A DNA stretch of 64,000 bases from Protonemura montana (Eukaryota; Arthropoda; Insecta; Plecoptera; Nemouridae): positions 12,276,001 through 12,340,000 of the forward strand of contig OX387606.1 of the NCBI GenBank assembly GCA_947568835.1, given 5' to 3'. The position numbers and the translations under genes are program-made. Under the pieces are notes generated by a model that did no database searches, was not told where the DNA came from, and was given only the letters and a program-made list of their open reading frames with translations. Below are positions 10,001 through 19,564 of this stretch, in pieces. Position 1 is the stretch's first letter. Each line of letters opens with the position of its first letter.

Positions 10001-11534
10001 AGGAGATCTCTTCAAGTCCTTTACTTGCAGCATCTTTTACGATCGGGGTGATCAGCCCTGTGGGGGTAGACACTGCCACCGAGATGTCAATCGCTTGTGC
10101 AGCAACTGCTTTGTCGTTGACCCACAAGGTGTTTATCTCTGGACACTGCTGTAATGCCGCCCCAACTGCTTTGATGATGAAGTCGTTCATCGAAACAGCG
10201 ATGCCTTCAGATTTTAGCTGCTTTCGCATCGCAGCGATCTTGTCCACTTTGCAGTTTATGTTTCCGTAAGAGTGTGGTATGCTTGTCTATGAATAAAACA
10301 TTAAATTTACCAGTTACTAATTGACTATGTAAATAACTTGTAAAACGAACTTACAATCAAAGCTTTATTTTCTACCTTTGATTCAGTGAGACGTTTTGCA
10401 ATTGTTCTTCTCATTCCTGAAACTTCAATATCGGAAAAGCCTTTTCCAGCTTTTCTTGCTGCCGCCGGTTTTCCATCAGTCTTTGCTGGTTGCGATGAAG
10501 ATGCAGCCTTCGAAGGTAGCGGTACTGACTTCACGGGAACCGGCTTTAATTTATTTGCTTCGATGTACTTTAACACGTCAGACTTCAGAAGCTTGTTTCT
10601 GTTTCCCGACGGTACCACTTTTTCTGCGCTAAAACTGTACTGTTCCAAGAGATATCTGACTGCTGGACCAAAACTCCTGCAAGATTAAAATAAAATAAAT
10701 AAAAATTCACCTTTCCGTGTTTTTTTTTTTTTTTTTTGCATTTCAAACAAAAATTTAACTGACAGGTAAGTTGAAGGTTTTGAAACATTCCGAGACGATG
10801 ATTCATCTTCACTGGATGAACTGGAACCAGATGAACTGGAACCAGATGAACTTGATCCTGATGATACAGGTATTTCCACAGACTTCCAATCATCCCCTTC
10901 GGCTACCATGAGAGCAATCAGGGAACCTACTTTCACATCTTTGGTGTCTTCGGGCACCTGTAAGCAGCGCCAAAACCAATTGATTATTTGGTAATAAATT
11001 CAAATAAAATAACAACACTGGGTAAAAATGAAGGTTTATTTAATATCTTACCAATATTTTTGCTAGAATTCCCTCCTCTTCTGTCTCGAAGGACATTATT
11101 GCTTTATCTGTTTGAATGTCACAGAGGACATCTCCTGGTGCTATCTTGTCACCTTCCTTCTTCAGCCACTTTACAATGGTCCCCTCGGACATTGTTGGCG
11201 AAAGTGACGGCATTTTTAGTTCTTGCCCAACAACTAAACAAAAATGTTTTCTTATCAGAGATCGTATAAGTATCAAGAACATTGTACACGATGGTGAGTA
11301 CATAGCACAAAGTAGGTACCTATGTACTGAGCTAACCACAAAACTTTTTTCCATCGTTTAATTGGATAACGTTCGACTCAATATGCAAGCAGAATAAAAT
11401 CACTTACCATAAAGAAGATTAGAGTTGTGAAAACATAACTTATGTTTCGTTTTCAAATTATTTGTTCCCAGTAATAATGTTTTAACGTATTTTCTAGAGA
11501 AATCCCATATTCTGACCCTCATCACGGAGGCCAT
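4027..11534 (-). CDS. PDHX: Pyruvate dehydrogenase complex E3-binding protein (protein X)
   Basis: Seven minus-strand exons join in phase to a 500-residue protein: 11408-11534, 11052-11233, 10764-10957, 10355-10676, 9925-10286, 4537-4637 and 4027-4241. Exon 1 is a basic mitochondrial presequence. Residues ~47-120 form one lipoyl domain with the acceptor lysine in D-K-A (K86). A serine-rich linker follows, then the peripheral-subunit binding domain that docks E3 (F-G-P-A-V-R-Y-L-L to K-S-D-V-L-K-Y-I), a second linker, and the E2-like acyltransferase fold. In active E2 subunits the catalytic motif is D-H-R-x-x-D-G. Here it is D-R-R-A-I-D-D (460-466), so the histidine is absent. With the single lipoyl domain, this marks protein X rather than DLAT. 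Its role is to tether dihydrolipoamide dehydrogenase to the mitochondrial PDH core. Length matches human PDHX (501). The 5.3-kb fifth intron carries a whole DNA transposon. The exon 7 acceptor (TTAG) is chosen by phase and has a weak pyrimidine tract. Confidence 0.9.
4838..5035. repeat. Foldback (palindromic) element in the PDHX intron
   Basis: About 200 bases form a long imperfect hairpin. The left arm, from TTTTAAGAAAAACTATTTGA, runs through GAAGTAACTAGTATATG-like sequence to the centre near 4928. The right arm is its reverse complement and ends AAATAGTTTTTCTTAAA. Arms are about 85-95 bases with a few mismatches and a loop of a few bases. It has no coding capacity. Probably a small foldback/MITE-type element; no target duplication was established. 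Confidence 0.75.
5154..5639 (+). repeat. Left terminal inverted repeat of the transposon
   Basis: Pairs with 8788-9266 in inverse orientation over nearly its whole length, including the CAACCGTTCGGATATTACAA segment, a homopurine/homopyrimidine run and the inner AAGATGGGTGTT-type end. Differences are mostly in homopolymer lengths (poly-T at 5262-5280 against a shorter poly-A on the right). Confidence 0.9.
5676..5696. repeat. 21-base perfect palindrome inside the transposon
   Basis: TGATCACAAT and its exact reverse complement surround one central base. It lies just inside the left inverted repeat and ahead of the transposase frame, a position suitable for a dimeric DNA-binding protein or a small hairpin. 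Function unknown. Confidence 0.7.
5752..5995 (+). repeat. Two diverged tandem ~115-bp units upstream of the transposase
   Basis: Units 5752-5867 and 5881-5995 share TCATGGATCAAGTTG, AAAAGTTTG and TTTCTTGTCTGGACT in the same order, with substitutions and small indels, about 129 bases apart. They sit between the left inverted repeat and the transposase frame, where many DNA transposons carry subterminal transposase-binding repeats or promoter elements. That role is inference. Confidence 0.75.
6076..8658 (+). pseudogene. Transposase of the long-TIR element, one in-frame stop
   Basis: Reading from the ATG at 6076, the frame has a TAA at 6265-6267 (codon 64). It is then open in the same frame to the TAA ending at 8658, 861 codons in all. 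Cys/His pairs straddle the stop (V-C-H-L-H before it; C-C-D-P and C-S-T-C after it), suggesting an N-terminal zinc-binding module and showing that both parts belong together. The central part has C-V-C-T-I-H-Q-N and C-G-N-C-P-G. The likely RNase-H-like catalytic core has [19 protein letters not shown] and [11 protein letters not shown] motifs, with acidic residues that could form a DDD/E triad. An acidic glutamate run precedes the C-terminal ~100 residues. I know such proteins as widespread uncharacterised arthropod and cnidarian transposon ORFs. The first ATG after the stop is near 6580. Catalytic assignment is inference. Confidence 0.75.
8788..9266 (-). repeat. Right terminal inverted repeat of the transposon
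   Basis: Inverse copy of 5154-5639. The small open frames seen in both arms (for example the one ending in a [10 protein letters not shown] stretch) are identical because of this and are not genes. Confidence 0.9.
9271..9432. repeat. GC-rich MITE-like element next to the transposon
   Basis: The ends form an imperfect inverted repeat of about 35 bases: GGATATTCACCACAGCGACAG on the left and its counterpart CTGTCGCTGTAATCAGTATCC on the right. The interior is clearly more GC-rich than the intron, with GGCCGGCC-type palindromes, and has no coding capacity. It directly abuts the 4-bp duplication of the long-TIR transposon, and its left end (GTCATTCCACG) resembles that transposon's own terminus. 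Confidence 0.6.
9433..9924. other. Remaining PDHX intron sequence
   Basis: AT-rich intron DNA between the MITE-like element and PDHX exon 5. No repeat, RNA gene or coding potential recognised. Confidence 0.5.
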
Positions 11535-11675
11535 GTTGGATGGCCTGAACCCACAGCCTTTGCAGAGGAGCAATCAGCTGGTTAATGCTTAGAAGGCGAT
11601 GATCGTAACAAAATAAGACGAAAAGGAAATTTGTACTTGGACTTCGTAAATCAAAACTAGCAATAAACCAAAGCG
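11535..11675. promoter_or_regulatory. Shared divergent promoter gap of PDHX and SDHAF2
   Basis: Only 141 bases separate the PDHX start codon (minus strand, ATG at 11532-11534) from the SDHAF2 start codon (11676). Both proteins act in mitochondria. No TATA box is evident; the PDHX side is moderately GC-rich and the SDHAF2 side AT-rich. A common bidirectional promoter is inferred from the arrangement; transcription starts are not known. Confidence 0.65.
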
Positions 11676-12413
11676 ATGGCATTACGGCAATTTAAGCTGT
11701 CAGGCTACATTTTCAAGAACGTAAGTAATGCAGCACAGTGCACTTTTCTGTTTCTTTTCTGGATGTGTCTCGCTTAAATTTTGAGTTATGTAATCAGAGA
11801 ATGATAATCAATGTTGATGTTCTCTGATCCTCAGATTTCCAGACAGCAAATCCAGGCGTTTAACACAGGTTTAGTCAGTAATTCAGATGGTAAGGATATG
11901 ATTGATGTGCCTGATAACACGGCTGTAACACTACCTATACCACCGTACACAGAAAGGATTGGTGAATCTTTGGAACTAAAGAAAGCAAGGTCAGTGCATG
12001 GTTAACATATTTACTGATTTTCCTCAGTGAATTATTGCATAAAGCTTGTATGTATCTTATCAGGAATGTTTGGTTAATGTATGGTTCATTCTTTCAGGCT
12101 ACTCTATCAATCAAGGAAGCGAGGTATGCTAGAAAATGGCCTTCTTCTCAGCAGCTTTGCAGCGAAGTACCTTGCCGACATGTCGATGGAGCAAGTAAAA
12201 CTTTACGACCACTTGATCAATCTACCGTCTAATGATTGGGATATTTATTATTGGGCTACTGGTCGGTTGGAAACTCCAACCGAATTTAATAGTGAGATTA
12301 TGAGTTTGTTGAAGGAATTTGTCAAGAATAAAAGTGGTGAATCAAGAATTAGACAACCAGATCTGTACGACAAGGAACCAGCTGAAGATTTGTACCGCAA
12401 TGCTCAGATCTAG
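11676..12413 (+). CDS. SDHAF2: Succinate dehydrogenase assembly factor 2, mitochondrial
   Basis: Three exons, 11676-11720, 11835-11989 and 12098-12413, join to 171 residues. The third exon carries the SdhE/Emi5 domain signature: [13 protein letters not shown] (R-G pair near the start), then the [17 protein letters not shown] and R-Q-P-D-L elements. This small matrix protein promotes covalent attachment of FAD to the SDHA flavoprotein of complex II. The first ~50 residues are basic and poorly conserved, as expected of a mitochondrial presequence. Length is close to human SDHAF2 (166). The donors are GTAAGT and GTCAGT and the acceptors CAG. It is divergent from PDHX. Confidence 0.93.
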
Positions 12414-12605
12414 GTTCCATTTAATTAGTAGTCCTTAATTTATTTGAAGATATCTTCATACTTTTTTTTGAAATGTGTTGTGACCAGACTGGTTAGTTCA
12501 TGGAATCCATTGTAATTTAGTTCCATGGTTTAAATAGTGAGTTTAAGCTAAATGCTTACTTGTTAGTTTTTTGTTATTTATTCATTTATTTACTCTACAA
12601 TCTGC

Positions 12606-12611
12606 AATAAA
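12606..12611 (+). terminator. Polyadenylation signal of SDHAF2
   Basis: AATAAA about 190 bases after the stop codon, in a T-rich 3' region. Confidence 0.6.
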
Positions 12612-12841
12612 TCATTTGAATGTACATAGTTTTTGCTCTTTCTTGTAAATAATTGATCATCATGCAGACTAAAAATGTTCATATTTTTTAAATGCTGTCA
12701 GAAAGGATCCGATATTTTTCTTGTTTGTTTTTGTTTCGAAATGTACATAGATTGGTTTGTGTTTTAAATTCCTGCATCAAATTTATATGGAATACAAAAG
12801 CATTCATCCAACTTTCAGCTCTAAACAACATATAATTAATT

Positions 12842-13093
12842 GTTGTGGTAAGAAACGGACTTGCTCTGTCGAGATTGACTTGCAGTCGTAAAAAGGACCT
12901 AAGAAGTCAACGTTTCGTCGGCGCATGCTATTAACAGCATGTCGTTAATTTCGTTATTAGTTGTCGTTAATTAGTTTCGTCGGCGATGGCGCCGACTTCC
13001 TAGGTACTTTTTAGGACCGCAAGCCAATCTCAACAGAGCAATTCCGTTACTTACCACAACATTCACCCACGGCTCTGAACCACTTCACCATAC
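12842..13093. repeat. MITE-like element with ~100-bp inverted repeats
   Basis: The left arm starts GTTGTGGTAAGAAACGGACT and continues through CTGTCGAGATTGACTTGC to AAGAAGTC. The right arm (to about 13062) is its reverse complement with scattered mismatches. The arms meet around a TTAATTTCGTTATTAG-type centre, and no protein is encoded. The 13-base sequence CATATAATTAATT occurs immediately left (12829-12841) and again at 13094-13106. It may be a long target-site duplication or a pre-existing repeat, since the right copy lies ~30 bases beyond the inverted repeat. Confidence 0.65.
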
Positions 13094-13106
13094 CATATAA
13101 TTAATT

Positions 13107-14167
13107 CCTAACTATTTGGAAAATAATAATAGCAGTAAGAACTCCACAAAAATAATAAGTACCTGAGCTGTCAGTCTCCTAATTTTCAATTGCCTGGAAC
13201 TTAGCTGTTTTTTTTACTCGTTGATAATTTGAGCCTTGCGTTGCTCTAGTTTACTTTCTCGGCAACATCTTGAACGCCCAGAACCTGCTTGTAATAAATA
13301 TATTGACCTTTTATCTATTTTACTGCGGAATCCAGGAAAAAAGATCAAATTTTGTATTCTTCAATTGGGGTTGGTAAAAACTTTTTCAGCAACTAAAAAA
13401 TCTCTTAGTGCACATTTTAAGTAAAAACAGGATACAATTAAAAGGGGAGGCTTTTCAAAATGGTTGGCTCGAGTATTTTTTTTTTTTTAAGAGTAGTTTC
13501 GTATTGTTAACAGATTGAAAAAATGTTGAATCCACAGCTGCGACGAAAAATCCTTTTTTTTTCTGAAATACGCTTTGAACAGGCTCTTTTACAACGCGTG
13601 TAACTATAAGACGAAATAATATTTTTTATTTTGAAAAGCATCCATCTGTTGCCAGTAGTGTGTTGATTCGCCTAGTTTTTATTTTGTCGCAATCGCACAA
13701 GTGGTTTGGCCGATTAGTTGTCTCCAGTAAACCTAGATATAGACCAGGGTAGGCACCCTATACAACAGTCCTAAAAGATAATGCTTACATCCTTCAGAAT
13801 CAGTTTTGGAACCACAACAAAGGAGGTAATGAACTGTTACAGCAACAAGTTTGCTAGAAGTTACTAGACTGTATTTACCTAGTAGATTTTACTAACAGCT
13901 CCTGTGTGATATAATATCACATGGATTCGCTGATATGCCGACTTCTTTTTATTTGCTCAGTTTCTGTGAATTTGTTTGCTCTCTGTAATGATAAAGCAAA
14001 AAATCTTATTTCAAGCAAGTTTTTAGTAAAGGTTGAGCTTACATTTTTTTGCTGGGTTTCTGGGTTCATATATATATTTTTTTGCTAAATAAATTATTGT
14101 GGGAGGGGGGTAAAGTTTCATCCCTGAGGTTTTTTACTGCTATTCTCTTCCCCAGTATTGTGTTGTG
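13107..14167. other. Intergenic, no recognised gene
   Basis: AT-rich with several T runs and short frames of no recognisable type. No RNA gene or repeat of note was seen. Confidence 0.45.
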
Positions 14168-14960
14168 TTAATTGCATTTGGACACCAACAAGTATGTAGT
14201 AATTGTAAGAGCCTTAATAATCAGCATGGAAATAATGAAAGCAGCCTCTTGACCAAAGATACTCTTGACACTCTTACCAATTGGATATGAATTGTTATTT
14301 CTTAGCATTCTTCTTATCTGTATTTTCCTGAAGGAATCCACTGCACTTGGGGCTATGTAGTTTCTTTCCTCCAGCAAGAGAGTTGTATCCAGGGCATACT
14401 TCCATTTTCTTTATTTTCCTGAGTATTTCCACAAGGGTCAACTACTTTACCATCATTAATGCCCAGCAGTCCCACTTTCCGTACCTTCCCCAGACCGTGC
14501 AGGTTTCGGAGCGGCTCCATGTTTTCGTAAATTACCACCCCTTTTTCACTTATTGGATCTCCGATTACGTAGTTTCCGTTCATTGTACTAAAGGCAAGAA
14601 AATTGGGTCCAATGTGCTTCCCCCACAGCAAGCTCGGCATTTCAAATTTTTCCGAAATTGTCCATGTTCTGAGACACTTGAATGAAATACCAATTTTAGT
14701 GGGTTCCAGTGCTAATGGATCATTTGCAGGTTGGTCCTCAGAAAACGGCTGCTCCAGCTTGGGAAATATTGTTGGAAACCCGCCGCGAACGAGCATCGCC
14801 CGATCAAGTTTGTTGATAATTAATGCACCATCATTAAACATTCATGGGAATTTACGACAAATTTAGCCTTAAAGTGTAGTTCACAGACACCATCTCCTGG
14901 CAAGAGCTGTATACCTAGGACAGTCACTTGCTGGCTCCACAAACGAATCTTGTCTGGATC
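14168..14960 (-). pseudogene. THAP/P-element-like transposase remnant
   Basis: Read on the minus strand from 14960, behind a plausible CAG acceptor, the frame gives D-P-D-K-I-R-L-W, then G-D-G-V-C-E-L-H-F, matching the second half of a THAP zinc-finger domain (D-P-x-R-x-x-L-W and x-V-C-x-x-H-F). One base appears lost near 14842. The next frame (14353-14841) continues with F-N-D-G, R-G-G-F-P-T-I-F-P (the A-V-P-T-I-F-like end of a THAP domain) and W-G-K-H-I-G-P-N-F-L-A-F, as in the central part of P-type transposases. A further frame (14168-14377) may continue it. The first Cys pair of the THAP domain is not found upstream. It looks like a decayed transposase or transposon-derived gene. Family assignment rests on short motifs. 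Confidence 0.6.
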
Positions 14961-16349
14961 CTGTAATGGCAGATTTGTTAGGACTTAGCTAATGAGTGGA
15001 GTATAATGATTAAAATCAGATATGTTAATTGTTCTTAGTAATAACGTTGGTAATATCATAATATCTAGAAAAAGGAATGCAGGTAATATTATACAATATA
15101 TACAAATATTGAAATTCCCCTGCCCGTAAAGGTGGAACAGCCTCGAACAATGCATCTCCTAACCATTTTCCACTGGGAAATAATTTAACTTCATTCAAAT
15201 GAATTAAAAGCGTTGGTAGATTCAGTGAGCTAAAATTATTGGAACATTCCAGGAAACTTTGTTTTTAACTAAGTGACTTTTGCATTCTACTCAATAGGTA
15301 TAAGACCCATATTCTTTTCTCTAAGGTATAAGCAGAGGTATAAGGCATCCATTTGCCGAATAAAAAATTTCAAATAGTCTTGATTTATTTAAGTTAAATA
15401 TAACTGATTTGAAAATTTTGGAGTGACTATTATTAGATAGCTTAAGTTTAGTATAGACAATTCGAAACAAATCCCAGGGAAGAACACATAATTTTTAGGT
15501 TAAGTTCGTCGAAGTTGACTTCTTCTGGTGGCTACTCTGCTAAAATAGCGCAGCGATCGCATCTCGACAGACGGAAAGACGGAATATTTGAAAGTGATTG
15601 GAATGAAGCATAATTTTTGCTCACTGCTCTTCACTGCAATGTAATTCAAGAGTTAATGGGGAAGTCGGTGAGAGTGTTGCCTCCTTTTCGAGAGCAACAA
15701 CGCACCAAGCCGAAGCTTACTGGGATACTTAACACGGTTCCGCTGGATGTCGACGAAGTTGGCAAACATTCTCGGGAATTATTTCTAGTAAACGCCAAGT
15801 AGAGTGGATCAATACCCTCCCAACAGCTGACTAGCGGGGGTGCCTGAGTTTACGTTTACCTACTCGGCTCTGCCCCATTCATTTAGGAGTACTGTTATTC
15901 AGACAAAACAACGATTTTATCAAGTCTGTGCATTCCCCGCAGTGTCAAAAACCTTGTAAATTAACTTGTGGATTGCTACCAAGGCCTACGTGAACTGTGA
16001 TAAAACCATTGAAATGTTCGTGTAAAACAATCTAGTCTGCTGGTTGTCATGTGTTGGAATTTTTCATACATATCAATAAGCAAATACCGCTAAAATGTAT
16101 TACAATTCGACTATCGCAAAATAAAGTCGTGTAAACAATCAAAATCTCGCGCTCCTGTGATCGGGATAGGAGATTGGCACATTTGAAGGACGCAGCTTTG
16201 AACTATGCCGATTTACTGTTACCGCCTGCGAATGAGCCGCTTGTGAACACGTGGTTAGCAATACGAGCTGGTGCGGCAACCGATTATACTGTTTATCAGT
16301 CTTTAGTAAACATCGTAGCTATTGAGACAGTGCTCCCAGCAAAAAAAAT
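14961..16349. other. Intergenic region and 5' flank of ethanolamine kinase
   Basis: AT-rich to 15480, then more mixed. A 61-codon frame at 15617-15802 (+) is unrecognised. It could be part of an untranslated or alternative first exon of the kinase gene, but nothing proves this. The kinase promoter presumably lies between 15.8 and 16.3 kb. Confidence 0.4.
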
Positions 16350-19300
16350 ATGACGAGCAACACCTCGCCAACGCACATGCGAATATCGATCAAGGAAGAA
16401 AATCTCGAGGAAGGTGCCATAAAAGTGCTCGATACCATCAGGCCGAAATGGATCAAAGATAATATAAATTTTAAGGTTTGTACGCTTAACTTTATATGGA
16501 ATATTTTTTGTTTACCTTTCGAGTCTTTTTTTTGTTGTTAAACCTACCTGTGCATCGCACAGTTTGTGCGTACGTTTTAGTGAACTGTTGGCATTGTAAA
16601 TAAACATTGCATTGGCCAGGAGTTCATAATAAACACGTGGCGTGTACTTAAGTGAGTTCGCATTTTAATTACCAAAGCAATTAGTGGTTGAAAATGATCT
16701 CTTAATTTATTTAATCGATATGCAAAGTTTTGATGTCGCTAAAAATAATATGTCTATCTCTTACTGTTGCTAGAAGTGTCAGATGTTCGTTCCTTGTCAG
16801 TAAAAGTGCATTCCAATGATCTAATTTTATGTGCTGCATGCAATATCACGACATCCTTATCGCTTGTATTTTACCTGCCACAATTATGCAATTACCATAC
16901 CATTATTTAGTCGCAGCGTGAACCTAACAAATAATGTATATGTTTCAAAGGCTACGATATTCCTCGCGGTGAGCTTCACGAATGCTGTGAACGCATTATA
17001 TCTCTTATCTCGAGTCATGGTTCCCTGCCTTTACTAGGCATTTAAATCTCCACTGGCGCAACATAAAACCTAGCAAGACGGGCCAGGGTTATCTTTGTGA
17101 TAGTAGCATCATGGCTATAATTGTGAAAGAGTCAAAATTTGCCCCCTAACTGAAATTGATTACAAAAAAGTACACACACTACTTGCAAGAATATTTCAAC
17201 TAAATATCTTTACATCGTAAAATTTGTTCTGACGTCACTAAAAAAAATCTGCAAGTACGAATTAGACCCTTTTTATCCTCGGTGTCATTAGGTGCTCTGG
17301 CAGAAACTTTTTGTCGTGTCACATGACCGATCTCGTGATTCTGATTTTAGCAGCCAATGAAGACGCAAGCCGTAGTTTGTGTTCATGTGCAATTTACTCC
17401 AAACGCTAAATGGAAGTGAAATATTTTTCCTTCATGTGAAGGTCGTCGGTGATTTGCTGCTGGTGCTTTGACTGCCAATGCAACCGAGTTAAATGCACAC
17501 AAATAGGAAGTGATTAAAATGCCCACCGTGCCATGGTACAATAAACGAATGCATGAAGCGTTGCACTATGAGTCGTGACTTGCTCTGTGGTGCAATTGAA
17601 ATCAAACAAAATGTCATAGGATAACCATACGTCTATTAATAAACACAGATCGATGTTGCCTGCAAAGATATCACGATAACGTTTTTAGAGAAAACGTCAC
17701 GGTAGCAGCGCTGAACCAATATTTGTAGAAGTGCAATTTTAATAGTCTCCGCGTAAAATAATCAATCGCGTTCCCGATTCTAGCTCTTCACGGATGGCTA
17801 CACGAACAAACTGATGGGCTGCTACAACCTGGACCATCCGGACGACGTCATCCTAATCAGAATCTATGGTCAAAACACCGATCTTCTTATTGATCGAAAA
17901 GCCGAAACGAGAAACATTCGATTGCTCCACGATTACGGATTTGCCCCTCGCCTTTACGCAACTTTCAGCAATGGTCTGGCTTACGAGTATATGCCGGGTG
18001 AAATTTTGAGCGTCGACACGTGCAAAAGTCCAGACGTGTTCCCGCTGATAGCGAGAATGATGGCCAATATTCATCGAGTGGAATGCGGACCTAACGTGCC
18101 AAAAACGCCGTGCCTCTGGGAGAAACTCCAGCTGTTTCTGGATCTTGTGCCGAAAGCGTATGACGACGCTGATAAACAAGCGAGGTTTGTTTATTCCCGG
18201 TTGCTAAATGTGTCCTATTTTTATGAGGGTTTGATCTTGTTTCTTACTATCTAGCGTTAGGAGTCTAGATTCACAGGTTGTACATTTGCAGTTCATTCCA
18301 TATGTATGCATTTATAATACGCAAAGAGCGAAATAAGACGAAACTAACTTTTCGGGAACCTCCAACTTCGAGCCCAAAATTCACCTCCCGTCCTTCAGAA
18401 ATCAGAAGAACCCTCTATGAATCTTTAAGGCATTTTCTTTAAAAAAAAAACAAGGAAAATAACATCATAATTCAACTAACTTTTCTCTGGTTTCATTACC
18501 AGCATAACTTACACCTGAAACTGTCATTCTTTCAGGTTCCTAAAGCTGATTCCGTCGATGACCGAACTCGAGAAGGAAGTATCAGTGCTGAAGACCAGAT
18601 TGGGAGCCACCAGCAGCCCAATAGTGTTCTGTCACAACGACTTACTATTAGCAAATATCATCTACGATAAGACAAAGTCGTGTGTGAAATTCATCGACTA
18701 CGAATATGCCAGCTACAATTATCAGGCTTATGATATAGGCAACCACTTTGCTGAATTTGCAGGTACCAAAATTGCTGCACCCGTGGTATCATTACAAAAT
18801 ATGTCAATATTATAGAAATGTATTCTCATGTTTCATGATTCCTACGGTTTTGTATTGTCAGCATGTCATCAATATGGCTTTAATCTGTACAATTATCTTA
18901 ACAGAAGAGCACTTTCCAGGAGCACTTTCCCAGAGCACTTTCCCGTGTGCTTTCTTTGAAACCAAATACGACCACGGTTTAATCACTTGCGTTCGGTTCG
19001 TTAGTCGTCCTTATTAGTATGCTGTATGCACTACGACTATCAAGACTAAAATGCCGATCGCAATTCTGCATCTGTGACGGAAATCTTGCAAAACTACACT
19101 CGACTTCAGTGGTTTCGAAATAGTGATAGGATTCACAGATGTGAGATGTTTATTTGAACTCTTTTGAATTTCATCCCAGGAATGGCAGAGGTCGACTTTT
19201 CACGGTTTCCTTCCAAAGAGTTCCAGTTCAAGTGGCTGGAAGCTTACCTGGAAAGCTATCACGACTGTGAAGAGATAACTGAATTTGAGATACAGAACCT

Positions 19301-19564
19301 GTACGTTCAAGTCAACCAATTTTCCTTGGTTACACATTTGTTTTGGGGTGTCTGGGCGCTGGTGCAAACCCAACATTCCGAGATTGATTTCGACTTTTTG
19401 AGGTAATTATATATTGTGATCGTTACACAATTAAATCGTTTAATATGTTTCCTTTGTACAGAGTATGTTACTGAGATTGTATATTTTTCAGATTTTCATC
19501 TCTTCGGCTAGACGAGTACTTTTTGAAGAAAGACGAGTTTCTGGCGTTGAAAGCCAATCTATAA
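16350..19564 (+). CDS. eas: Ethanolamine kinase (easily shocked / ETNK family)
   Basis: Five exons, 16350-16475, 17784-18184, 18536-18762, 19180-19402 and 19492-19564, join in phase to 349 residues. The kinase phosphorylates ethanolamine with ATP, the first step of the CDP-ethanolamine (Kennedy) route to phosphatidylethanolamine in the cytosol. Exon 2 has the nucleotide-loop motif L-F-T-D-G-Y-T-N-K-L, then V-I-L-I-R-I-Y-G and Y-E-Y-M-P-G-E. Exon 3 has the Brenner catalytic motif H-N-D-L-L-L-A-N (H209, D211, N216) and the metal-binding F-I-D-Y-E-Y-A (D230, E232). Exon 4 has the Y-V-Q-V-N-Q-F and H-L-F-W-G-x-W-A-L elements that separate ethanolamine kinases from choline kinases. The N-terminus is short compared with Drosophila eas isoforms, so an alternative upstream exon is possible. 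Introns are 88 bases to 1.3 kb. Confidence 0.92.
16476..17783 (+). other. First intron of ethanolamine kinase
   Basis: 1.3 kb of AT-rich DNA between a GTTTGT donor and a TCTAG acceptor. No embedded gene or clear repeat was seen. Confidence 0.6.
18906..18952 (+). repeat. Short tandem repeat in an ethanolamine kinase intron
   Basis: Three to four copies of an ~13-base unit built on GAGCACTTTCC, the last degenerate (GTGTGCTTTC). Confidence 0.6.
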
